NCBI RefSeq assembly: GCF_020733705.1
Contig: NZ_JAJFZM010000001.1
Location: forward strand, 1,426,001 to 1,490,000
Source: Nocardia australiensis
Lineage (GTDB): Bacteria; Actinomycetota; Actinomycetes; Mycobacteriales; Mycobacteriaceae
Direction of reading: 5' to 3'
Length of the DNA: 64,000 nucleotides
Made by a program: the position numbers and the translations under genes
Shown here: one piece after another, positions 1 to 6,850 of the stretch
Layout of the letters: every line of letters starts with the position of its first letter
Position numbering within the stretch: position 1 is the first letter of the stretch
The notes under the pieces: generated by a model
What the model was told of the DNA's origin: nothing
Database searches by the model: none
What the model saw: only the letters and a program-made list of their open reading frames with translations

Positions 1-108
1 CCCATCCGCCAGCAGCGCTACCTCCACGCTGTCCTTGCCGGGGCCCTCGCCGGCCTTGCGCCAGACCGCCCCGGTCAGATCGACGTTCGCGCCGCTATTG
101 ATGCTCAC
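1..108 (-). CDS. DUF397 domain protein (partial, runs off left edge)
   Basis: The GTG at 108 has a good ribosome binding site (AAGGAG, 8 nt upstream). The 36 visible codons read through GAVWRKAGEGPGKDSVEVA, the N-terminal half of a DUF397 domain (W-R/K-K-S, then G..C/SVEVA). DUF397 proteins are small (60-80 aa) partners of XRE/DUF5753 regulators, related to BldB in Streptomyces. It is the second DUF397 gene in a row after the regulator at 314-1222. The usual Cys before VEVA is Ser here. The C-terminal half lies outside the window. Family is confident; cellular role is inferred from family precedent. Confidence 0.75.
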   Translation of the reverse strand, partial: MSINSGANVDLTGAVWRKAGEGPGKDSVEVALLADG

Positions 109-121
109 GATTCGGACTCCT

Positions 122-317
122 TCAGAACTCGCCACTGGTCACGCTTGCGGTGAAGCTGTCATTCTCCGGTGTCGAACACCAGGGCACCACCACCGGGGTT
201 CTTGCTGCCTCGAACGCCGACCTGGCCGCTGCCGAGGAATGCGACTTCTACGCAGTCCTTACCGGCACCGCCGCGCGTGTCCTTGAACCATTGCGCGCCA
301 ACCAGATCCGTACTCAT
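122..317 (-). pseudogene. DUF397 domain protein, frameshifted near its C-terminus
   Basis: ATG at 317 overlaps the stop of the upstream WhiJ-type gene (ATGA), so translation is probably coupled. The first 52 codons give a normal DUF397 N-terminus (GAQWFKDTRGGAGKDCVEVA, then VGVRGSKNP and LVFDTGE) and stop at 159. The family consensus continues GEW-[DS]-x-F-x(8)-GEF. That tail exists just past the stop in another frame: DSFTASVTSGEF ending at 122. Restoring two bases (TGAC to TGGGAC) joins the halves. The gene therefore makes a 52-aa protein without the conserved tail, or is a recent pseudogene, or the assembly has a 2-base error. Confidence 0.75.
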
Positions 318-1222
318 GCCACATACTCCTTCGCTACCTGTCGCAACAGGTCTCTACTGGATTGAATTTCCAGCGCGCTGCGCTGGAGGCACTCGTAGGC
401 CCGATCGTACCGCCGCACATCAGCATGTCGCTCGAGGTAGAGATCCCCGGTGAAACCCTCCGCGTACACCACCGGCGGTTCGATCGGCTGGCCCTTGCCA
501 TCGGTTCCGAACTCCAGAACCGTGAACGGTCCGGTGGAAACTCCGAGCGGGACACCGGCCGCGAACGGCAGGATACGCAGCGAAACATTGTTACAGGTAC
601 TCAAATCGGCAAGATGACGTAGCTGCGTCGCCATTACTTTGGCGCCACCGACCACCCGGCGCAGGACCGATTCGTGCAGCACCACATCGACCGTGGCCGG
701 CGCGACCCTTCGGGTGATCAATGCCTGTCGTTGCAGCCGCAGTTGCACGCGCCGCTGTAGTTCCGCGTCGGAATCGGCCGGGTAGCCCAGCCGATTGAGT
801 GCCGAGGCGTACTCGGCGGTCTGTAAAAGCCCGAGCACCAGCTCGGACTGGTAGGAGGTGAGTTGTTTGGCCGATGCCTCCAAACCGACGTACACGTCGA
901 AGTTTTCGGGTATGAGATCGCCGTAGGCATGCCACCAACTTTTGACCGCCGCCTGCTGAGCCAGGCCCTTGAGACCGTCGGCGAGCCCATCAGGAATGCC
1001 GTAGATGCGGCACAGCTCTTGAATGTCGATGGTGCGAATGCGATCGGCCTGGCCTTTCTCCAAGCGCTGCAACGTACTCGCGCCCCACTCCATGAGCTTG
1101 GATGCCTCGGCTATGGTGAGGCCCGCCTGGGTGCGCCAATCACGTAGGTATCTGCCCAGCTGCCGTCTGGGCAGGGTGGATGAAGCACTATCGGTTGACG
1201 CTCCTGCCGAACTCGATGACAC
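314..1222 (-). CDS. WhiJ-type XRE-family regulator with DUF5753 domain
   Basis: About 302 aa. An N-terminal helix-turn-helix begins at STLPRRQLGRYLRDWR and runs through GLTIAEASKLMEWGASTLQRLEKG. A C-terminal DUF5753 domain follows (SYQSELVLGLLQTAEYA, LHESVLRRVVGG, LRHLADLS, VRRYDRAYECL). These DNA-binding proteins pair with DUF397 proteins in actinomycete developmental or stress regulation (WhiJ/BldB families). An in-frame ATG lies at 1288, but the GTG at 1222 has GGAG 6 nt upstream and gives the usual N-terminus length, so I prefer it. It is the first gene of an operon with two DUF397 genes. The natural ligand is unknown. Confidence 0.85.
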   Translation of the reverse strand: MSSSSAGASTDSASSTLPRRQLGRYLRDWRTQAGLTIAEASKLMEWGASTLQRLEKGQADRIRTIDIQELCRIYGIPDGLADGLKGLAQQAAVKSWWHAYGDLIPENFDVYVGLEASAKQLTSYQSELVLGLLQTAEYASALNRLGYPADSDAELQRRVQLRLQRQALITRRVAPATVDVVLHESVLRRVVGGAKVMATQLRHLADLSTCNNVSLRILPFAAGVPLGVSTGPFTVLEFGTDGKGQPIEPPVVYAEGFTGDLYLERHADVRRYDRAYECLQRSALEIQSSRDLLRQVAKEYVA

Positions 1223-1533
1223 AGCACGCTCCGTTCCGCGTTTGATCGCTCGGATGCTCCGCAAAGACGGTCCAGGGCAATCCCACAAGCTCGTTTCCCC
1301 GTGACTTTGCTTGGGCAGAGGGATCTTTCGTCCACTATGGACAATCCTGCCCTCCCTGCTGGATGTCGTGCTGGGAATTCGCCCGAAATTTTTAGATATC
1401 CACCAAGGACGTCGCTGGGCGCTTGCCCAAGTGGTGTGCTGGAAGTGTGCCTGGAGCCGAGCGGACCCCCTTTTCCCTCCTTCTGCGAAACCTTCGGGCG
1501 CGCAAACTGAATCGCACGTAGGAACGAGGAGTC
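1223..1533. other. Intergenic region between divergent genes
   Basis: Divergent promoter region between the WhiJ-type regulator and the small plus-strand gene at 1534. An A/T-rich patch (AAATTTTTAGATATC) lies near 1386-1401, the only such stretch here and a plausible promoter or operator location. I see no convincing -35/-10 pair, RNA gene or repeat. Confidence 0.4.
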
Positions 1534-1857
1534 ATGGCTGTACACGTCATAGCGTCGTCCTTGATGACCAGCGATTTGACCCCGCATCGAGCGCGCAGCG
1601 TCGGTGCGCGGGGATGGGTGGTGTCCTATCTGCCCGGACGCACCCTTACCTGCGCGCAAGCCGTTGCCGCACTGCGGGTAGCTGAAGTTGTGCCAACGCT
1701 TCTCGACGCCGTCGGCGAACTAGCCGACGAGGTCGGTCTCACCGCACTCGAAGCAGTCGGCATGGCCGTTCGGCAATCGCCGTGGAACGAGCGCCCGGCC
1801 ACTACTCGAGCTTCGCGCCGGCCCCGCGCCGACCGACGCCGGGTTGGGGTCGCGTGA
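1534..1857 (+). CDS. Conserved-type hypothetical protein, first of a coupled pair
   Basis: A 107-aa protein with a strong ribosome binding site (GAGGAG, 3 nt before ATG). The first about 80 residues look like a folded alpha-helical protein (VVSYLPGRTLTCAQAVAALR, then LLDAVGELADEVGLTALEAV). The last about 25 residues are Arg-rich and low complexity. No family is recognised. Its stop overlaps the next start (TGATG), so the two products are probably made together. It is divergent from the WhiJ-type regulator and may belong to that accessory locus. Function unknown. Confidence 0.6.
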   Translation: MAVHVIASSLMTSDLTPHRARSVGARGWVVSYLPGRTLTCAQAVAALRVAEVVPTLLDAVGELADEVGLTALEAVGMAVRQSPWNERPATTRASRRPRADRRRVGVA

Positions 1858-2063
1858 TGCAACTGCCCAATCTGAATATGCATGCCGCCGGACTGCTGGT
1901 CTGTGGCCGCGATCCGGGCATCATGACAACCGAACAGGCCCACGCCGCAATGCAATTGCACATTGAGTGCACGGTTGATCACTGCCGGGTCCGCCGCCGG
2001 GCCAGGACCACGCTGGTGGAAGAGGGCAAGTGCGTGCTGGACGATCGCGCGCTGCCATGTTGA
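1857..2063 (+). CDS. Small hypothetical protein, second of a coupled pair
   Basis: A 68-aa protein starting at the ATG in a TGATG overlap with the upstream gene. The second half is the recognisable part: an acidic helix (MTTEQAHAAMQLHIEC), then CTVDHCRVRRRARTTLVEEG and a hydrophilic end. Small proteins of this look, with a paired Cys followed by an R-rich helix, occur in Nocardia-like genomes without known function. An internal ATG at 1923 is an alternative start. The paired cysteines could bind metal, but nothing proves it. Confidence 0.55.
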   Translation: MQLPNLNMHAAGLLVCGRDPGIMTTEQAHAAMQLHIECTVDHCRVRRRARTTLVEEGKCVLDDRALPC

Positions 2064-2130
2064 GCCGGCCCTGAATCCGCGTGGCGTCCGATTGGCATCG
2101 TCGCTCATAGGCGCAACCGGTAGCCGCAGC

Positions 2131-3063
2131 TCAATGCCAGGTGTGGTCGGTGAGTGGTGTGCGCGGGCCGAACTTCGGCTTGCGCGCCTGGCCGCTGATC
2201 TCCAACAGCCGAATGGCTCGGTAGCGGTGCGGGCGCAGAGGTTCCAGGTATTCGACCATGGCGTCGTCATCGATCGAGTGACCGAGCAGGGTCCAGCCGA
2301 CGATCGCGGCGAGATGGAAGTCTCCTACCGATAGTGCGTCCGCGTCACCGAAGGCCCGTTGCGCGATCTCGGCGACGGTCCAGATACCGATGCCGGGAAC
2401 CGTTCGCAGTCGACAGGCCGCCTCGGCGGGGTTGTGCGCGCTCGCCCGCTCCAGCGCATCCGCCAACCGGGCGGCACGAACGATGGTTTGGGAACGTTGC
2501 GGGCCGACGTTCGCGCGGTGGAAGGCCCACGACGGAATGCGACGCCAGGTGTCCGCGTCGGGCGGCAGCATCATGCCATCCGGCGCAGGACCGGGCGCGG
2601 GGGTTCCGTACTGGCACACCAGCTTTCGCCACGAGGCGAAGGCGGAAGCGGTGTGCACCTTCTGTTCCAGCACCGCCGGCACCAGGGCTTCGAACACCAG
2701 GCCGGTGCATAGCATTCGGAGTCCGGGGAAGCGGCGATGCGCCTCGGCGATCTTGGGGTGTTCAGGTACGAAATCGGACATATCCTCGTCCAGACACAGC
2801 ATGTGGTGCAGTCCATCGAGGAACTCGTCCGCACCTTGCCCCCATGCTCGACCCTGTACCGAGCGGTCGCCCGACTGGACGAGCCGGTAGGTGACCGGGC
2901 CGGTCGGCATGCGCGAGGCGTGCCATTGCGCGCCGTCGGCTGTCACGTGATGGCACGGGTCCCCGCGCCCGCGCGACAGTGGCGCGACGGTGTGCGCGAG
3001 ATCGATCGGGTGATCCGACCTCACCGTCCGGGTCAGCCCGGTCGGGCTCACTCCCGATTCGGC
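2131..3063 (-). CDS. DNA-3-methyladenine glycosylase 2-like (AlkA/HhH-GPD family)
   Basis: A 310-aa protein if started at ATG 3063; the frame stays open to 3174, but the extra N-terminus is low complexity. Base-excision repair glycosylases of this superfamily remove alkylated bases. Diagnostic features are the helix-hairpin-helix with Gly-rich loop (VPGIGIWTVAEIAQRAFGD) and the following catalytic Asp in SVGDFHL. The upstream helical segment VFEALVPAVLEQKV matches the family's EaIxxQQvs region, with E-Q retained. It is transcribed alone towards the small genes at 1534-2063. The exact substrate is not predictable. Start uncertain by about 37 codons. Confidence 0.8.
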   Translation of the reverse strand, partial: AESGVSPTGLTRTVRSDHPIDLAHTVAPLSRGRGDPCHHVTADGAQWHASRMPTGPVTYRLVQSGDRSVQGRAWGQGADEFLDGLHHMLCLDEDMSDFVPEHPKIAEAHRRFPGLRMLCTGLVFEALVPAVLEQKVHTASAFASWRKLVCQYGTPAPGPAPDGMMLPPDADTWRRIPSWAFHRANVGPQRSQTIVRAARLADALERASAHNPAEAACRLRTVPGIGIWTVAEIAQRAFGDADALSVGDFHLAAIVGWTLLGHSIDDDAMVEYLEPLRPHRYRAIRLLEISGQARKPKFGPRTPLTDHTWH

Positions 3064-3386
3064 CATCTGTCTGCGCACCGGTTCATTGTGCGCGTCGCGA
3101 AATTCCGGCGGTCGGGTGGAGCCTTGACTTGTATTGCCGACCCGCCCGCTGGACGCAGGTCTGCTGCGGTACACAACGCACGTTCTGGTCAGCGCCCTTC
3201 CAGTTCAGCGCACCTGGTGGGCATGTGCTCATGACCCGACCGGCGCGGGCACGCCGCGCGCGTTTTCGTAGTGGTGACCGAGCCCTGCCTTGATTGTGAC
3301 AAGTGCCGGAAATGTCCCGCGATAATACGTGGAATGTCACATTCTGGCGGTGTTTGGTAACGCGGCGATTGAGGAGGACGATATCT
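3064..3386. other. Intergenic region with a sigma-A-like promoter
   Basis: Sequence upstream of both the glycosylase (minus) and the microprotein pair (plus). The right half contains the promoter listed at 3296-3326. Arms TGTGAC (3295-3300) and GTCACA (3336-3341) flank that promoter and could be an operator. Nothing coding was recognised. Confidence 0.4.
3296..3326 (+). promoter_or_regulatory. Sigma-A-like promoter for the microprotein pair
   Basis: GTGACA (3296-3301; 5 of 6 matches to TTGACA), a 19-nt spacer, then GATAAT (3321-3326; 5 of 6 matches to TATAAT). Predicted transcription start is about 3333, some 55 nt before the first microprotein ATG. Inverted arms TGTGAC/GTCACA at 3295-3300 and 3336-3341 bracket it. 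Confidence 0.5.
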
Positions 3387-3437
3387 ATGCCGATCAGCAA
3401 ATGGTCAGCAGATGCCACGATGGAGGATTTCGAATGA
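3387..3437 (+). CDS. 16-residue leader-like peptide
   Basis: ATG at 3387 is preceded by GAGGAGG (9 nt upstream). The peptide reads MPISKWSADATMEDFE, and its stop overlaps the next start as ATGA. The near-ideal ribosome binding site and the overlap suggest it is translated, either as a small protein or as a coupling leader for the 34-aa protein downstream. It resembles no family I know. Confidence 0.45.
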   Translation: MPISKWSADATMEDFE

Positions 3438-3538
3438 TCACCGATGTGCTCAACTGGTTGCTCAATGCCTGGGGTGGCGTTTCCGCGGGTAGCTCGGGCT
3501 ACCAGATTCCGCCCGGCACGCTGCCTTTCGGCAGCTGA
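3434..3538 (+). CDS. 34-residue microprotein with amphipathic N-terminus
   Basis: ATG at 3434 has GGAGG 8 nt upstream and overlaps the stop of the 16-residue peptide. The product has a hydrophobic/amphipathic first third (ITDVLNWLLNAWG), then a Gly/Ser turn and a Pro-rich tail (YQIPPGTLPFGS). It lies between a clear promoter and a clear hairpin terminator, which is the layout of a real small gene. The N-terminal helix could associate with membranes. No homologue or function is recognised. Confidence 0.5.
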   Translation: MITDVLNWLLNAWGGVSAGSSGYQIPPGTLPFGS

Positions 3539-3546
3539 CGCGCGTT

Positions 3547-3579
3547 GCGCGCTCGCCGCCACTGCCGCGGCGAGTGCGC
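3547..3579. terminator. Bidirectional hairpin between converging genes
   Basis: Stem 3547-3559 pairs with 3567-3579 (13 pairs including one G-U) around a 7-nt loop. It sits directly after the microprotein stop and before the stop of the minus-strand oxidoreductase, so it can serve both directions. No long T-run, as is common in actinobacteria. Confidence 0.65.
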
Positions 3580-3586
3580 GAAAGCC

Positions 3587-6445
3587 TCACTCGCCCATGA
3601 GGAATTGGGCCATGTGCACGCTTTTCCAGTCGGCGAGTTGTGCAGCCTGGGTGCGACACGAGAAGCCGTCGGCGATCAAGATCGAATCGTCGGCCGCGTC
3701 TCGCAATGCGGGCAAAAGGCCATTCTCGGCGACCGCGACCGAAATGTCGTAATGGCCGGATTGCATTCCGAAATTTCCGGCCAGACCGCAACAGCCGGCA
3801 ACCTCTGTCACGTCTATTCCCATACGGGCAAATATCTGGCGATCCGCATCGAATCCGAGAATCGCATGCTGATGACAATGCGGTTGCACCACAACCGACC
3901 GGCCCACTCGTCGCGGCGGAGTCCACTGCGGATGCTCGGCGAGAAACTCGGCCAAGGTGCGGATCGCGGCGGCCGTCGGTGCCGAACGGGGATCGTCGGG
4001 TAGCAGTTCAGGCAGGTCCGAGCGCAGCACGGCAGTGCACGACGGTTCGAGACCGACAACCACGCCCCCGCCGCGCACATGCTCATCCAGCTCGGTCAAT
4101 GCCGCACGCAAGCGCGCTCGGGCGCCGTCGAGCTGACCGGTGCTGATCCAGCTCAGCCCGCAGCACACTCGCCGCGCCGGTATTCGAACTCGATAGCCGA
4201 GCGATTCCACGAGTCGCACTGCGGCAAGCGCGATCTCGGGCGCGAACGCGTCGGTGAACGTATCGATCCACAGCATCACTTCCGGCGCGGCGGCACCGCT
4301 GCGGGGCTCGACACTCGGCACAGCGTCGGCCGGCAGTGATTCGTTGCCCGACACCCGCGACGGGATTTCGACCCGCCGTGCTTCGATTTGCGCGTCGCGC
4401 CAGCTGCGGCGGAAGCTGCGGTCGGCGAGTCGGGGCAGGTCGCGGCGGGGGTCGATGCCTGCGGCGCGCAGGCTGGTTCGGCGAAGCCATCGAATGTCGG
4501 CGAGTGCGTTGATGATTCGTGGTATTCGAGTGGCGGGTGATAGCCAGCGTGGTAACCAGCCGAGTACGTAGTGGTCGATTGGGCGGACACGATGGCGATA
4601 GCGCTGGTAGAGGGCTTCGGATTTGTAGGTCGCCATATCGACCCCGGCCGGGCAGTCGGAGCGGCACGCCTTGCAGGACAGGCACAGGTCCAGCGATTCG
4701 GCGACAGCGGGGCTCGACCAGGGCAGCGCGCCACGCACCACCTCCTGCAGCACTCGAGCACGGCCGCGGGTGCTGTCTTTTTCCTCGGCGGTCGCCAGAA
4801 AAGACGGGCACATAAATCCGCCGGTGGCGCGAGTATCCGCGCGACACTTGCCGATTCCAACGCAACGGTGCACGGCGGTGCCGATTTCGCCGCTGTCGTC
4901 GGGGTAGGCGAAACCCGTCGCATCGCCGATCGTGGGGAGTTCGGCCAAACGCAGGTCGGTGTCGACGGGGCGTGGCGCTACGAGAACACCCGGGTTCAAC
5001 ACGTTGCCGGGATCGAAAAGCGCCTTGTAGCCGGTGAATACGTCGAGCACGGCCGGCGAGTACATGATCGAGAGCAGTTCCGAGCGAGCCCGGCCGTCAC
5101 CGTGTTCACCCGACAGTGAGCCGCCGTAGCGAACCACGAGTTCGGCCGCCTCGAATAGGAACGCTCGAAAGCGTTGCGGCGCATCGGCAATCGGCAGGTC
5201 GAGACGGACGTGGATACAGCCGTCGCCGATATGGCCGTAGAGCAGGCCCTGGACATGATGGTCGCGAGTCAGATCGGTGAAGTCGCGCAGGTACGCGCCG
5301 AGATGCCGCGGCGGTACAGCGGCGTCTTCCCAACCGGGCCAAGCGGGGTGCCCATCGGGGGTGCGCCCCGCCAGACCTGCGCCGTCGGCGCGTATTCGCC
5401 AAAGTGCCGCTGCCGCACTCGAATCGGTGACAATCCGCGAGTCGAGCGCACCGGCCGATCGGCACAGCATTTCGGCGGCAGCATACGCCTCATCCGTGGT
5501 TTCGCCCGCGGTTTCCACGAAAAGCCATCCGCCGCCGCGCGGTAAGTCGGGCACAGCGCCGCGGTGGGTGCGAACGATGTCGACGAGCTGTGCGTCGATG
5601 CCTTCCACCGCGATCGGACTACCCGCCATTACGGCAGCGACATCGTCCGCGGCGGTTGCGATATCGGGATACCCCAACACAGTCAGCACCGTTGCCTGCG
5701 GCAATGTGACCAGCTCTACCGTCGCCTCCAGCAGCACACCGCAGGTCCCCTCGGTACCGACGAAGGCCTTCGCTATCGACGAACCATGCTCGGGCAGTAG
5801 ATGTTCGAGCCCATACCCGGAGGCTTGCCGATCGAAGCGGCCCAGATCGGTGCGAAACACCGCGAGATTCGTCCTGGTGAACTCGGCGAGCCCGGGCACT
5901 ACGGACGGATCGTTGGCGAGCAGCCGCTCGGCACCCGCGCCGTCGAGTATTCGCAGTTCGCGCACATTATCCGAGGTGCGGCCCCATGCGACGGCATGCG
6001 GTCCGCACGCATTGTTGCCGATCATCCCACCGAGCGTGCACCGATTCTGTGTCGAGGGATCGGGCCCGAATCGCAATCGGTGTGGACGCGCCAACGTTTG
6101 CAGCTCCGATAGCACGACACCGGGCTGCACCCGCGCTGATCGCTGCTGCGGATCAAGGTCCAGCACGGCGTTCATGTGTCTGCTGAAATCCAACACAATG
6201 CCGGGACCGATCGCATTGCCCGCCACCGACGTTCCGCCACCTCGGGCGGTCACCGAAAGTCCATTGTCCCTGGCGAATCCGAGGGTCGCGGCCACGTCCT
6301 CTTCGACGCGGGGAAACACGACCACGGCTGGTCGCACACGATAGTTCGACGCATCCGAGGAATACTCGGCACGAGCGCGCTCGGACGCGTCCACCTCACC
6401 CGCGATCCTGCCGCGCAGCGCCTTCGCGATCCGGTCGTCGGTCAC
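3587..6445 (-). CDS. FAD-binding oxidase fused to Fe-S/CCG domains (D-lactate/glycolate dehydrogenase-like)
   Basis: A 952-aa fusion of a GlcD-type flavoprotein with a GlpC-type iron-sulfur module. An FAD-binding PCMH domain lies at about 35-250 (ARGGGTSVAGNAIG, LGGMIGNNACG). The FAD-linked oxidase C-terminal domain includes the metal-site motifs GHIGDGCIH (about 404) and SGEHGDG (about 445). Cluster-binding cysteines follow at about 528, 534 and 546, and at 588, 591, 594 and 598 (CLSCKACRSDCP). Two CCG repeats near the C-terminus (VCCGLSW, GCCGLAGNFG) are the heterodisulfide-reductase-type domain. Members oxidise 2-hydroxy acids such as D-lactate and pass electrons to the respiratory chain. 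Substrate cannot be read from sequence. It is transcribed alone. Confidence 0.85.
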   Translation of the reverse strand: MTDDRIAKALRGRIAGEVDASERARAEYSSDASNYRVRPAVVVFPRVEEDVAATLGFARDNGLSVTARGGGTSVAGNAIGPGIVLDFSRHMNAVLDLDPQQRSARVQPGVVLSELQTLARPHRLRFGPDPSTQNRCTLGGMIGNNACGPHAVAWGRTSDNVRELRILDGAGAERLLANDPSVVPGLAEFTRTNLAVFRTDLGRFDRQASGYGLEHLLPEHGSSIAKAFVGTEGTCGVLLEATVELVTLPQATVLTVLGYPDIATAADDVAAVMAGSPIAVEGIDAQLVDIVRTHRGAVPDLPRGGGWLFVETAGETTDEAYAAAEMLCRSAGALDSRIVTDSSAAAALWRIRADGAGLAGRTPDGHPAWPGWEDAAVPPRHLGAYLRDFTDLTRDHHVQGLLYGHIGDGCIHVRLDLPIADAPQRFRAFLFEAAELVVRYGGSLSGEHGDGRARSELLSIMYSPAVLDVFTGYKALFDPGNVLNPGVLVAPRPVDTDLRLAELPTIGDATGFAYPDDSGEIGTAVHRCVGIGKCRADTRATGGFMCPSFLATAEEKDSTRGRARVLQEVVRGALPWSSPAVAESLDLCLSCKACRSDCPAGVDMATYKSEALYQRYRHRVRPIDHYVLGWLPRWLSPATRIPRIINALADIRWLRRTSLRAAGIDPRRDLPRLADRSFRRSWRDAQIEARRVEIPSRVSGNESLPADAVPSVEPRSGAAAPEVMLWIDTFTDAFAPEIALAAVRLVESLGYRVRIPARRVCCGLSWISTGQLDGARARLRAALTELDEHVRGGGVVVGLEPSCTAVLRSDLPELLPDDPRSAPTAAAIRTLAEFLAEHPQWTPPRRVGRSVVVQPHCHQHAILGFDADRQIFARMGIDVTEVAGCCGLAGNFGMQSGHYDISVAVAENGLLPALRDAADDSILIADGFSCRTQAAQLADWKSVHMAQFLMGE

Positions 6446-6513
6446 ACCGCCAGCCTAGGTCCACCAATCTTCGCCAGTGCGCCGACCTCGCTGAATACCA
6501 CGATTACCTGTGG

Positions 6514-6651
6514 TTACGCAGTTGATGCCGCATCGCTCGGGGTTTGCAGGGTCGCGAGTCCCATACGTGAGCCGTTGTGCCACTCGAGCTCGATGTGAAC
6601 ATCCTCGAATCCGAAGGGTGTGCGTCGAGGTTTGTCGGCGGTGTCCGACAT
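6514..6651 (-). CDS. Small hypothetical protein
   Basis: A 45-aa frame starting at ATG 6651. The product is hydrophilic with balanced composition (TPFGFEDVHIELEWHNGSRM), unlike the low-complexity upstream extension of the same frame. There is no strong ribosome binding site. It is divergent from the ABC exporter. Possibly a real small gene; function unknown. Confidence 0.35.
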   Translation of the reverse strand: MSDTADKPRRTPFGFEDVHIELEWHNGSRMGLATLQTPSDAASTA

Positions 6652-6850
6652 AGCGACGACGCTAGTGGGATCGGAGGGCAGACGAGGAGTTGGCGCGAAC
6701 CCAGCCCGCTCGCGTGCTGATCGAGGAGTTGATTTCGCTGGGCGCGGAATCCGGTGGTGGGGATGAAATCGACTTGCTCTCAACCATTGTTGAGGTCTTA
6801 GTGTCGGTGGCCTGGAGTTGGATGGGCGGGGAGCGAGAGGGAGTGTGTAC

